Part shown: in pieces, positions 54,740 through 63,394 of the stretch
Numbering within the stretch: the stretch's first letter is position 1
Layout: each line of letters opens with the position of its first letter
From: Candidatus Allofournierella merdipullorum
GTDB taxonomy: Bacteria > Bacillota > Clostridia > Oscillospirales > Ruminococcaceae
Direction: 5' to 3'
Assembly (NCBI GenBank): GCA_019116345.1
Contig: DXBV01000020.1
Coordinates: 1 to 64,000, forward strand
Length of the DNA stretch: 64,000 bases
Program-made: the position numbers and the translations under genes
The notes under the pieces: generated by a model
Database searches by the model: none
What the model was told of the DNA's origin: nothing
What the model saw: the letters and a program-made list of their open reading frames with translations, nothing else

Positions 54740-55807
54740 TCAAAACAGCCGAGTGATATCGTTGAAGGTGGCGAAAAGCATCACGGCGAACAGGAAGAAC
54801 AGGCCCGCCATGTTCACCCAGATCTCGAATTGCTTGGGCAGCGGCCGGCGGAAGATGCCCTCGATGAAGAGGAACACCAGCTTGCCGCCGTCCAGCGCCG
54901 GGAAAGGCAGCAGATTGAAAACACCCAGGTTCACCGTGAGCAGGGCCAGCAGGCTGAGCACTTCGGAGATGCCCATGCCCGCCGCCTGGTTGATCGCACT
55001 GACGATGCCCACCGGGCCGGAGAGCTCGGTCACGCTGACCCGCTGGGTCACCAGATCCACCAGAGAGCGGAACACCAGCCGGGCATAAAACAGCGTGTAG
55101 TCGAAGGCCTGGCCGATGACGTTCAGCGGCGTTTTTTCCAGCGCATAGACCTTGAAGCCCATGTTCATGGTAACGGTGTCGCCGTTTTGCACCTGGTCGA
55201 ACTGAACGTCGTTGATCTGCACTTTTTCGCCGCCGCGCTTCACGGTGAAGTCAGCGGTGAAGTCTTCACTGCGCTGTAACTCGTATATGATATCGTTGGC
55301 CACAAAACAGCGGCGGCCGTTGATGGCCAGGATCTCGTCCCCCACCTGCAGGCCGGACGCCTCCACGGCAGAGCCTTCCTCCACCAGAGCCACGGTGCGG
55401 CTGGCGAGAGTGTCGCTGCCGGAAAACAAGATCAGCAGCACCACAAAGCCCAGCACCAAATTCATCACCGCGCCGGCAGCCACCACAATGATGCGCTTCC
55501 AGACCTTTACTTTGGGAAAGGGCAGGCCGGTCTTTTCCTGCACCGGAAGCTCCGGGTCGGCAAACTCTTCCTCCGGAAGCTCTTCGTCCTCCCCTTCCAT
55601 GCTCACATAGCCGCCCACCGGCAGCGCGCGGATGCTGTACCGCGTGCCGTTTTTCACCCGGCTGAACAGCGCCGGGCCCATACCGATGGAAAACTCGTTG
55701 ACCTGGATGCCTGCTTTTTTTGCGCAGATGAAATGACCCAATTCATGGATCATCACCACCAGACCAAAGATGAAAATCGAGATGACGGTCGTGATCAGAA
55801 TCGACAT
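54740..55807 (-). CDS. rseP: RIP metalloprotease RseP
   Basis: MIHELGHFICAKKAGIQVNEFSIGMGP; PDZ domain; NLLPFPALDGGKLVF. Confidence 0.95.
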   Translation of the reverse strand: MSILITTVISIFIFGLVVMIHELGHFICAKKAGIQVNEFSIGMGPALFSRVKNGTRYSIRALPVGGYVSMEGEDEELPEEEFADPELPVQEKTGLPFPKVKVWKRIIVVAAGAVMNLVLGFVVLLILFSGSDTLASRTVALVEEGSAVEASGLQVGDEILAINGRRCFVANDIIYELQRSEDFTADFTVKRGGEKVQINDVQFDQVQNGDTVTMNMGFKVYALEKTPLNVIGQAFDYTLFYARLVFRSLVDLVTQRVSVTELSGPVGIVSAINQAAGMGISEVLSLLALLTVNLGVFNLLPFPALDGGKLVFLFIEGIFRRPLPKQFEIWVNMAGLFFLFAVMLFATFNDITRLF

Positions 55808-55856
55808 ATGCCCTTGTTTGCTCGCTTTCTTATTTACTCGCAGGCCTTCTCCCCTG

Positions 55857-57011
55857 TTAAGTCAAATGGCTTTGCACAAAGGAGCGTGCCATGCGGTCAC
55901 ACTCGTACACATCGGCGAGGGTGTAGCCTCCCCCGAACGAGTCGCTGTCCACCACTGCCTCCACCAGCCGGCCGATGTCCAAAAAGCCGATTTTGTCCTC
56001 AAGGAACAAACGCACGGCCTCTTCATTTGCGCCGTTGGCGGCGCAGGGGCCAAGGCCGCCCTTGGCAATGGCCTTTTTGCAGGCGGCAAGGCAGCGGAAG
56101 GTCTCTTCGTCCGCCACGTCGAAGGTGATGGACTTGAGAGTGGTGAAATCCAGTTCCGGCGCACAGCCGGGGGCACGCTCGGGCCAGGTAAGCGCATACT
56201 GGATGGGAATGCGCATATCCGGCACACCCAGCTGCGCCAGGATGGAATTGTCGGAAAATTGCACCATGGAATGGATGATGCTTTGACGCTGCACCACCAC
56301 CTGCACCTTCTCCGGCGGCAGGTCGAACAGCCACACCGCCTCGATCAGCTCCAGGCCCTTGTTCATCAGGGTGGCGGAGTCGATGGTGATTTTTGCGCCC
56401 ATGTTCCAGTTGGGATGCTTGAGGGCGTCCGCTTTCGTTTTGCCGGCCAGTTCCTCCTTCTTCATCCCGAAGAAGGGCCCGCCGGAGGCGGTGAGCAGTA
56501 TTTTGGTGAGAGCTTTGGCAGAGTGGGCGTCCTGCAGGCACTGGAAAATCGCGGAATGCTCGCTGTCCACCGGCAGCAGCTTTGCGCCGTGGTCCCGGGC
56601 CGCTTTCGTCACCAGATAGCCGCCGGTGACCAGGCTCTCCTTGTTGGCCAGCGCCACGTCACAACCGCTTTCCAGTGCCGCAAGGGTGGCGCCCAGGCCG
56701 GCGATGCCCACCACTGCGTTGAGCACCACGTCCGCCTCGCCCATGCCGGCGAGGGTCACGATGCCCTCGGCGCCTTCCAGCACCTTGGGCGCGTTTGCGC
56801 GGCCAGCCAGCGCATCTTTGAGTTTTTGGCAGGCGCCGGGGTCCGCCACCGCCACATAGCGGGGGTGAAACTCCTCGATCTGCTCCAGCAGTTTCTCCAC
56901 GCTGGAATGGGCGGCCAGCGCCCGGACCTCATAGCCCTGGCTGCGGGCTACGTCCAAACTCTGGGTGCCGATGGAGCCGGTGGAGCCCAGCAGTGTGATG
57001 CTCTTTGCCAT
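55857..57011 (-). CDS. dxr: 1-deoxy-D-xylulose 5-phosphate reductoisomerase
   Basis: ITLLGSTGSIGTQSLDVARS; ALANKESLVTGG; LPVDSEHSAIFQCLQ. Confidence 0.97.
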   Translation of the reverse strand: MAKSITLLGSTGSIGTQSLDVARSQGYEVRALAAHSSVEKLLEQIEEFHPRYVAVADPGACQKLKDALAGRANAPKVLEGAEGIVTLAGMGEADVVLNAVVGIAGLGATLAALESGCDVALANKESLVTGGYLVTKAARDHGAKLLPVDSEHSAIFQCLQDAHSAKALTKILLTASGGPFFGMKKEELAGKTKADALKHPNWNMGAKITIDSATLMNKGLELIEAVWLFDLPPEKVQVVVQRQSIIHSMVQFSDNSILAQLGVPDMRIPIQYALTWPERAPGCAPELDFTTLKSITFDVADEETFRCLAACKKAIAKGGLGPCAANGANEEAVRLFLEDKIGFLDIGRLVEAVVDSDSFGGGYTLADVYECDRMARSFVQSHLT

Positions 57012-57032
57012 AGCTTGTTCCTCCGTGAAATT

Positions 57033-57875
57033 TCACATCATGGTCCTGAACCAGACGGCCAGGGCCACCAGCGGCGTGATGAACAGCACGCTGTCAAAAC
57101 GGTCCATGATGCCGCCATGGCCCGGGAAGATGGTTCCGTAGTCCTTGATGCCCAGCTGGCGCTTGATGGCCGAGGCGAACAGATCGCCCAGAATGCCCAG
57201 CACCGAACAGCCCATGCCCAGCAGGAACACGGCAATATAACCGAACATGCTGCCCGCCGCGTGGCCGGTGAGCCCGCGTGCGGCCAGGGTGCACAGCACA
57301 CCCACCACACCGGAGCCCAGGATGCCGCCGATGGCGCCCTCCACCGTTTTGTGGGGGCTCACCAGCGGAGCCAGCTTGTGCTTGCCGAACAGCCGGCCGG
57401 TGAAGTAGGCGAAGGTGTCGCCGCCCCAGGCGAAGGCCAGCGCCATCAGGATCAGATATACCGCTTCGTAGCCGTACACATCTACGGGCAGCCGGGCCTT
57501 GATGAAGACCAGCGAATAAAAGGCGGTCCAGATGACCACGCCCACGGCGCACACGCCGCTGAGGCGGGCGACGTTCAGGTTCTGGTTAAACCATATGAGG
57601 CAGATGGCCAGATACAGTACAAAAAGGAAGCTGATGGGTGCGATCAGCAGTTTTTCCGGTGAAGCCGCGGACAGGATCAGCAACACCGTATACACCGAAA
57701 AGCCTCCGAACACCCAAGGGCCGCGTTCGCCCAGATCAAAGGCTTCGTAGATCTCGTGCACCGCAATGAGGCAGATCAGCGCCACCGCGATCTCGAAAAC
57801 CGGCGTGTTGAACAGACACAGCACCACTGCCAGCAGGGCAAGCCCGAAAGCAGAGGTGATGATCCGTGTTTTCAT
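57033..57875 (-). CDS. cdsA: Phosphatidate cytidylyltransferase
   Basis: Multi-TM; FGKHKLAPLVSPHKTVEGAIGG; C-terminal KDYGTIFPGHGGIMDRFDS. Confidence 0.95.
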   Translation of the reverse strand: MKTRIITSAFGLALLAVVLCLFNTPVFEIAVALICLIAVHEIYEAFDLGERGPWVFGGFSVYTVLLILSAASPEKLLIAPISFLFVLYLAICLIWFNQNLNVARLSGVCAVGVVIWTAFYSLVFIKARLPVDVYGYEAVYLILMALAFAWGGDTFAYFTGRLFGKHKLAPLVSPHKTVEGAIGGILGSGVVGVLCTLAARGLTGHAAGSMFGYIAVFLLGMGCSVLGILGDLFASAIKRQLGIKDYGTIFPGHGGIMDRFDSVLFITPLVALAVWFRTMM

Positions 57876-57899
57876 CGAAGTCCTCCCCCTTTCACCGCG

Positions 57900-58616
57900 T
57901 CAGACGCCGCCGAACCGGCGGCTGCGGTGGCAGAATTCCAGGATGGCAGCGTCCAGGTCCGCCCGGGTGAAGTCCGGCCAGAGAACGTCCATCTCCACCA
58001 GCTCGGAATAGGCAGCCTGCCACAGCATAAAGTTGGACAGGCGCTTCTCTCCGCTGGGGCGCAGGATGAAATCCGGGTCCTTCTGGCCACGGGTGTACAT
58101 GTGGTCGCTCATCATCTCTTCGGTGATGTCCTGAGGCTCCAGTTTGCCCTCCTTCACCAGTTGGGCCAGCTGCCGGGCAGCCCGCACGATCTCGGGCCGG
58201 CCGCCGTAGTTCACCGCGATGTTCAGGGTCATGCCGGTGTTGGCTGCGGTTTTCTCCTCGATCTCGTTCATCAGTTTCTGGTGTTTGGGTTCCAGCACCG
58301 AGCGGTCGCCCAGGAACACCACGCGGTTGTTCTCCTTCTGGTAGTCGAAGGCTTTGACGAGATACTCGCCGAACAGCTTCATGATCGCGCCCACCTCGTC
58401 CTGAGGACGGCGCCAGTTCTCGGTGGAAAAGGCATAAAACGTTACCGACTCCACCCCCAGCTGATTGCAGTAGCGGGTGATGTCCTGAAAGACCTCGGCG
58501 CCTTTTTTGTGGCCCGCAGTGCGGGGCATTCCCCGCCGCTTGGCCCAGCGGCCGTTGCCGTCCATGATGATGCCGATGCTCAGGCCCTTGGCCAGTTCCT
58601 GAATGGGCTGCTCCAT
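57900..58616 (-). CDS. uppS: Isoprenyl (undecaprenyl diphosphate) synthase
   Basis: GIIMDGNGRWAKRRGMPRTAGHKKGAE; FYAFSTENWRRP. Confidence 0.97.
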   Translation of the reverse strand: MEQPIQELAKGLSIGIIMDGNGRWAKRRGMPRTAGHKKGAEVFQDITRYCNQLGVESVTFYAFSTENWRRPQDEVGAIMKLFGEYLVKAFDYQKENNRVVFLGDRSVLEPKHQKLMNEIEEKTAANTGMTLNIAVNYGGRPEIVRAARQLAQLVKEGKLEPQDITEEMMSDHMYTRGQKDPDFILRPSGEKRLSNFMLWQAAYSELVEMDVLWPDFTRADLDAAILEFCHRSRRFGGV

Positions 58617-58698
58617 ATGAATTGTTTCCTTTCACAAATAAAGGGCCGCGCTTCGCAACCTGGCGCTGCGCGGCTCGGCCCTTTTGGTCACGCCGAGA

Positions 58699-59253
58699 TC
58701 AAATCTCCATGATCTCCTTGTTTTTCTCTTCGCAGGCTTTATCGACCAGTTTCACGTACTTGTCGGTGATCTTCTGCATCTCTTCCTCGTAGTGCTTCTG
58801 ATCGTCCTCGGTGATCTCACTGTTCTTCTTCTGCGCTTTGAGCTTATCCATCGCGTCGCGGCGGATGTTGCGCACAGCAACTTTGGTCTCCTCGCCCAGC
58901 TTCTGCACGTCCTTGGTCAGCTGGCGGCGGCGCTCCTCGGTGGGCGCGGGGAAAACCAGACGGATGACACGGCCGTCATCGGTGGGGTTGATGCCGATGT
59001 CGCTCACCAGCAGCGCATGCTCGATGGCGTGGATCAGCGAGGCGTCCCAGGGGGTGATGGTGAGGATGCGGGCCTCGGCCACCGCCACAGCGGCCACCTG
59101 ATTGATGGGCGTGGGGCTGCCGTAGTAGTCCACGGCGACCCGGTCCAGAATGGCAGGGTTGGCACGGCCGGCGCGCACAGACACCAGCTCCTTGTCCAGG
59201 TAGCGCAGCGCGCCTTCCATTTTTTCCTCGTAGGGTTTCGTAAATTCGCTCAT
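58699..59253 (-). CDS. frr: Ribosome recycling factor
   Basis: MSEFTKPYEEKMEGALRYLDKELVSVRAGRANPAILDRVAVDYYGSPTPINQVA. Confidence 0.97.
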   Translation of the reverse strand: MSEFTKPYEEKMEGALRYLDKELVSVRAGRANPAILDRVAVDYYGSPTPINQVAAVAVAEARILTITPWDASLIHAIEHALLVSDIGINPTDDGRVIRLVFPAPTEERRRQLTKDVQKLGEETKVAVRNIRRDAMDKLKAQKKNSEITEDDQKHYEEEMQKITDKYVKLVDKACEEKNKEIMEI

Positions 59254-59326
59254 ATCCAAAGCTCCTTTTTTATTTTCCGCCGTCAAGGCTCAAAAGACTG
59301 CGTGTCAGGGCGATATCCGAAAGAGG

Positions 59327-60037
59327 TCATGCCTCCTGCACCAGGGTGCCGATGTCCTCGCCTTTCACCGCGCGGGCGATGTTGGCGGGATAGGCCAGGT
59401 CAAACACAAGAATGGGCAGGCCGTTCTCCCGGCAGAGGGTAGCGGCGGTGCCGTCCATGACGCCCAGCTTCTTTTCCAGCACCTCGCTGAACGTGAGGTT
59501 GGAATACTTTACAGCATCGGGATACTTCTTGGGATCCTTGTCATACACGCCGTCCACCATGGTGGCCTTGAACATCACGTCGCAGCCGGTCTCGATGGCG
59601 CGCAGCGCGCTGGAGGTATCGGTGGAGAAGAAAGGACAGGCGGTGCCGCCGGCGAAGAGGACGACCTTGCCCTCTTCCATGGCCTGCACGGCGTCGTCGC
59701 GCGTGTATGTCGCCGCGATCTGGGGCATCACGATGGCGGACTGCACCACCGCGGGAACGCCCGTCTGGCGAAGCGCGTCCGCCAGGGCCATGCAGTTCAT
59801 CACCGTGGCCAGCATGCCGATCTTGTCGGCGCAGGTGCGCTCCATCTCGCCGCTGGAGCGGCCGCGCCAGAAGTTGCCGCCGCCCACCACGACGCCGATC
59901 TGCACGCCCAGGTCGTGGGCCTGCTTGATGCCGCCGCAGATAGAGCGCATGGTCTCGTCGTCAAATCCTGTGCCTTTGGCACTGGCGAGAGCCTCGCCGC
60001 TCACCTTCAGCAGGATGCGTTTATATTTGGTTTCCAC
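59327..60037 (-). CDS. pyrH: UMP kinase
   Basis: KRILLKVSGEALASAKGTGFD; VVGGGNFWRGR. Start ambiguous (GTG at 60037 or nearby TTG). Confidence 0.95.
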   Translation of the reverse strand: METKYKRILLKVSGEALASAKGTGFDDETMRSICGGIKQAHDLGVQIGVVVGGGNFWRGRSSGEMERTCADKIGMLATVMNCMALADALRQTGVPAVVQSAIVMPQIAATYTRDDAVQAMEEGKVVLFAGGTACPFFSTDTSSALRAIETGCDVMFKATMVDGVYDKDPKKYPDAVKYSNLTFSEVLEKKLGVMDGTAATLCRENGLPILVFDLAYPANIARAVKGEDIGTLVQEA

Positions 60038-60159
60038 GTTCAAAACACCGCCTGTATCCCTCCGGTCCAAAGGCCGGAACTGTATTTATTATATTGCTTA
60101 TATTTTACAATAAAACCCTTTTCTTGTAAACAATTAAAAAGCCTCCCATCTTTTGCACA

Positions 60160-60200
60160 AAAGACACGGGCGGCCTCCCGGCAGGAGACCGCCCGTTTTT
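60160..60200. terminator. Hairpin terminator beside the histidine-kinase gene
   Basis: cgggcgg ... ccgcccg ttttt; T-run on the plus side, weaker TGTCTTTTG on the minus side. Confidence 0.65.
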
Positions 60201-60214
60201 CTTCAGATTTTTTG

Positions 60215-61057
60215 TCAAAGGGACAGGCAGCTTTGAGCCGTGCGCAGACGGCCTGCCTGCTGCGCGCGCATCGCCAGACTGCGGCCGGCACTGCGCAGTG
60301 CGGAATGCCCTTCGGAGCGGAGCGGCGCAGCGGGAATATCCAGCCGCACGCTGGTGCCAGAGGGGCCGCTTTCCAGGGAGAAGCCCCAGCCCATGGAAAG
60401 CGCGTATTCCCGCGCCAGATAAAGCCCCAGACCTGCGCCATGGCGCGCGCCGTCCTGCGCAGACTCCGTGAGGAAGGGCTTGAAAAGGTTTTTCATCAGC
60501 GCCGGGGAAAGACCCGGCCCGTCGTCGGTCACCGTCAGGCACATCCCCTCGCCTTCCGGCCGCAGGCAGACACGCACCGGGCTTTGGGTATAGTGCAGAG
60601 CATTCATCAAGAGGTTCAGCAAAACTTTGTCCGTCCAGGCTTCATCCGCCAGTACGAACTGGCCTTCGGCACAGCTGCATTCCCAGGCGACCCGCTCCCC
60701 TCCCGGGCAGGATTCGTTGACAAGGCTGACCAGCTGCTGCCACTGCCATGCCGGTTCCACCGGCTGGAGCCTGGGCGTCAGACGGCCCTGGCTCTGGCTT
60801 GTCAGATCGGCCAGGTTCTCGGCAATGTAGTTGAGGTACCGCACGCAGACTTCCATGTCCGCCAGCGCCGGAGCCACAAAGCGGGCCTGTTCTTCCGCCA
60901 GAACGCCGCGGGTCTGCAGCTCCACTGTTTCGCGGGCCAGCATGATCCCCTGGGCCACCTGCTGGATCTCCCCGGCAAGGCCACCGCAGAGAAAGTTTTT
61001 GCGCTTTTCTTCCTGCAAAAGACGTTCCGATTCAAGTTGTAAGGGCATATGCATCAT
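60215..61057 (-). CDS. Sensor histidine kinase (soluble, GHKL ATPase)
   Basis: NLLMNALHYTQSPVRVCL (N box), LTVTDDGPGLSP (G1), GAGLGLYLAREYALSMGW (G2); no clear TM segment. Confidence 0.85.
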   Translation of the reverse strand: MMHMPLQLESERLLQEEKRKNFLCGGLAGEIQQVAQGIMLARETVELQTRGVLAEEQARFVAPALADMEVCVRYLNYIAENLADLTSQSQGRLTPRLQPVEPAWQWQQLVSLVNESCPGGERVAWECSCAEGQFVLADEAWTDKVLLNLLMNALHYTQSPVRVCLRPEGEGMCLTVTDDGPGLSPALMKNLFKPFLTESAQDGARHGAGLGLYLAREYALSMGWGFSLESGPSGTSVRLDIPAAPLRSEGHSALRSAGRSLAMRAQQAGRLRTAQSCLSL

Positions 61058-61778
61058 CCCGGCTTTCCGATCGTTCCCGCACGAAAGCGCTGGTGAGCGC
61101 GGCGACCAGCTGCTTGGGACTGGGTGTTTTTTCAAACACACCCATCCGGGTCAGCAGCTTGCCCATGCGGCGCAAACCGCTTTCCACGCCCTGCGGGCTC
61201 ACTCCGTACAGCTGCCCCAGCTCGATGTACAGCGTTTTCAGCGGAACAGGTGCGCCGCCGGTCAATTCCAGCTGCATGGCGCTGGCGATGTACCAGAAGC
61301 TGACATGCTCCATGGGCAGCCCCAGTTCCCGAAGGAACCCCACGACGGCAGGATGCACTCCGGGCATCTGCGGCGGGACGGGCGTCGCATACAGGTGCCG
61401 GATGTTCTCCAGCAGCATTTGTGCGGTGTATGGCTTAATCATATAATAATCCGCACCGTTTGACAATATCTGTGGCCGCAGATCCGAAGGCGGATAAGTC
61501 TCGGTGCAGGTCAGGATGAGCCGTGTTTCCGGGCAGGCCTGCACAAGTTCCCTGTACCGCTTCAGGAACGTGAACAGGTCCATGTCCGGCACGAAGCAAT
61601 CCGCCACCACCACTGCAGGCCCCGCCCCGCTTTGAAGATAGCGAAGCAGCGCCGCCGCCCGCTGAAAACAGACCGGCGTCTGTCCCAGCTGCTCCAGGCC
61701 TGCCGCAAGCCGGCGCTGAAGCACATCCGAAGGTTCCAAGATCAATATCTTCTCCCATTTGCGCATCGGTTCGCCCAA
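61032..61778 (-). CDS. Response regulator with receiver-like N-terminus and Spo0A_C-like DNA-binding domain
   Basis: Receiver VVVADCFVPDMDLF, LILTCTE, MIKPYT; C-terminus HPAVVGFLRELGLPMEHVSFWYIASAMQLEL...TLYIELGQLYGVSPQGVESGLRRMGKLL resembles Spo0A C-terminal domains. Confidence 0.75.
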   Translation of the reverse strand: MGEPMRKWEKILILEPSDVLQRRLAAGLEQLGQTPVCFQRAAALLRYLQSGAGPAVVVADCFVPDMDLFTFLKRYRELVQACPETRLILTCTETYPPSDLRPQILSNGADYYMIKPYTAQMLLENIRHLYATPVPPQMPGVHPAVVGFLRELGLPMEHVSFWYIASAMQLELTGGAPVPLKTLYIELGQLYGVSPQGVESGLRRMGKLLTRMGVFEKTPSPKQLVAALTSAFVRERSESRDDAYALTT

Positions 61779-61806
61779 TGCAAGTCACACCTTTCCTTCA
61801 CTGCCC

Positions 61807-62085
61807 TCAGATCTGCACCAGCAGATCCTCCAGAACATCCCGCCAATGTTCCGCAGGCACAGCGTTTTCATAGAGATACTCCAGGATCCAGCGCGCTTTC
61901 TGTCTGCACAGCCCCGTCACCGTTCGGCTATCCCGGGTGTGCTCTTTCGCAGAGTCCACCGCGATCTCATAGGTCGCCGTGCACTCCGGAAAAAGCACCA
62001 GGGAATAGCGGATACGGCGGGCGTTCTGCAAACACCCCAGCTGTGAAAAGGCTCTGTACCTTGTGTATCGCTCTCCGATCCTCAC
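61807..62085 (-). CDS. Small uncharacterised protein (DUF6514-like?)
   Basis: Proposed GTG start: VRIGERYTRYRAFSQLGCLQNARRIRYSLVLFPECTATYEIAVDSAKEHTRDSRTVTGLCRQKARWILEYLYENAVPAEHWRDVLEDLLVQI; RBS-like AGGATAGGGG. Confidence 0.5.
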   Translation of the reverse strand: MRIGERYTRYRAFSQLGCLQNARRIRYSLVLFPECTATYEIAVDSAKEHTRDSRTVTGLCRQKARWILEYLYENAVPAEHWRDVLEDLLVQI

Positions 62086-62217
62086 TGCGTCCCCTATCCT
62101 TTCTTCAATTTTATCAAATATTATGGTATCGAATCCCGACGGGAAATGCAATGATAAAAATCCGTCGTTTTCCGTCGCGTTGCCGCCGTTTTTTGGCCAT
62201 TTCAGCTGAAACAAACA

Positions 62218-62251
62218 GCCCTGCCCTGTGCACCTTGCACAAGGCAGGGCC
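62218..62251 (-). terminator. Hairpin downstream of the lipoprotein gene
   Basis: ccctgccctgtgcaccttgcacaaggcaggg; minus strand followed by CTGTTTGTTT. Confidence 0.5.
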
Positions 62252-62276
62252 ATTGTAATGTGTCAGAGACGACGTG

Positions 62277-62846
62277 TTACGCCTCGCTGGTGTCACTTTC
62301 CGCGGTGTCTTCCGAGACGGCAGAGGTGTCCGAAATTGTTTCTTCCGTCTCCTCGTCCGCGTCGGTAACAGTCACTGCGCTGTCATCGGCGGCGGCGGTT
62401 TCGATCAGAATGATCTGGTGGCTCCCCTCCTCGTCGAAGGTGGAGACGATGAAGGTTCCGGTGGTCACGTCCTCACGGGTGGCGGCATTGAGCATGCCCG
62501 ACTCCACCTTGAAGTACTCGGTGGCGTCGGTGGTGTCGATGCTCTCCGTATCCTCCGAGGCCGTCAGCGTGGACACATCCAGGGTCGTGTAATCAGTGAC
62601 TTCCTCTCCCCCGGTGTAGGCAGTAACGCTGATGTAATCCGACCCGACGTAGGTCACCTCGCCCATCACGGTCGTCTGCTCCGCAGCCGCCTCAGAACTG
62701 CCGGATGCAGCCTGCGAAGAGGAAGGCGCGGTGCTCTGCGCCTGCGAAACGCTTTCACTTTTGTCATCGGAACAGGCGGTCAGAACAGCGAGGCACGCCA
62801 GCGCCGCCGCCAAAGATAATGCGATATACTTGGTTGTGTGTTTCAA
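62277..62846 (-). CDS. Putative lipoprotein, Ser/Thr/acidic-rich
   Basis: MKHTTKYIALSLAAALACLAVLTACSDDKSES (lipobox LTAC); Asp/Glu/Ser/Thr-rich tail. Confidence 0.8.
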   Translation of the reverse strand: MKHTTKYIALSLAAALACLAVLTACSDDKSESVSQAQSTAPSSSQAASGSSEAAAEQTTVMGEVTYVGSDYISVTAYTGGEEVTDYTTLDVSTLTASEDTESIDTTDATEYFKVESGMLNAATREDVTTGTFIVSTFDEEGSHQIILIETAAADDSAVTVTDADEETEETISDTSAVSEDTAESDTSEA

Positions 62847-62976
62847 GGTTTTCCCTCCGTTCGCTTTGTTTGTCGGAAGTTTCTTCCGATGGCCCTATCC
62901 TATCCCCCAAGGCTTAAACGGCGCTAAAGCCGGTTGTGGGGATTTTGTGGAAATTGGTTTTTGCCCCCAAACTTGT

Positions 62977-63011
62977 CTCAAGCGCAGTTCGCCTGATGAA
63001 CTGCGCTTGAG
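62977..63011. terminator. Perfect 14-bp stem hairpin, possible terminator
   Basis: ctcaagcgcagttc-gcctgat-gaactgcgcttgag followed on plus by tgttttc. Confidence 0.55.
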
Positions 63012-63027
63012 TGTTTTCATATATAAA

Positions 63028-63172
63028 CCACTGTGCCGCTATTCCCAAAGCGTCGGTCCGTCGGCTTATCCGGGGCGTCTGCCCCGACATCGTCCCGCCG
63101 CATAGCCACAGCGCGTAAGTCTGCGCCAGTGGGGAGCTTTGGCCGGTGCGCCGGCCGTGACGGAAAAGCTCC
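63028..63172. other. Candidate structured RNA/regulatory region of unknown class; strand uncertain
   Basis: Nested stems: ctgtg(cc)gctat (63031-63042) with atagc-cacag (63102-63111); cggggc-gtct-gccccg (63071-63086); ggagcttt...aaagctcc enclosing ggccgg-tgcg-ccggcc (63133-63172). Confidence 0.35.
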
Positions 63173-63285
63173 GTGCTGAGGAGTGATTTATGCTGTAAAT
63201 ACAGAATACCAGCCCCGCCTTAACTCAGGCTTAAGCGTGCTGTGACAAGAAGGTAAACTTCCTGTGAAAACCCTTTTGTATTCGC

Positions 63286-63313
63286 TTGACGCGCCCGGGC
63301 GGAATGATACAAT
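63286..63313 (+). promoter_or_regulatory. Sigma-70/SigA-type promoter for the response-regulator gene
   Basis: TTGACG-(16 nt)-TACAAT upstream of the ATG at 63395. Confidence 0.65.
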
Positions 63314-63394
63314 GAAAACACGGCCCCGGCACTTTAGGCTGCCTTTAGGGGCGCGTGCTATGCTGTTTCGAGACGATTTGGGGGAGGTGCATTT

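Noticed and set aside
55770-57662. 630-aa plus-strand ORF
   Set aside because: Antisense to dxr/cdsA; His/Gln/Gly-rich shadow ORF.
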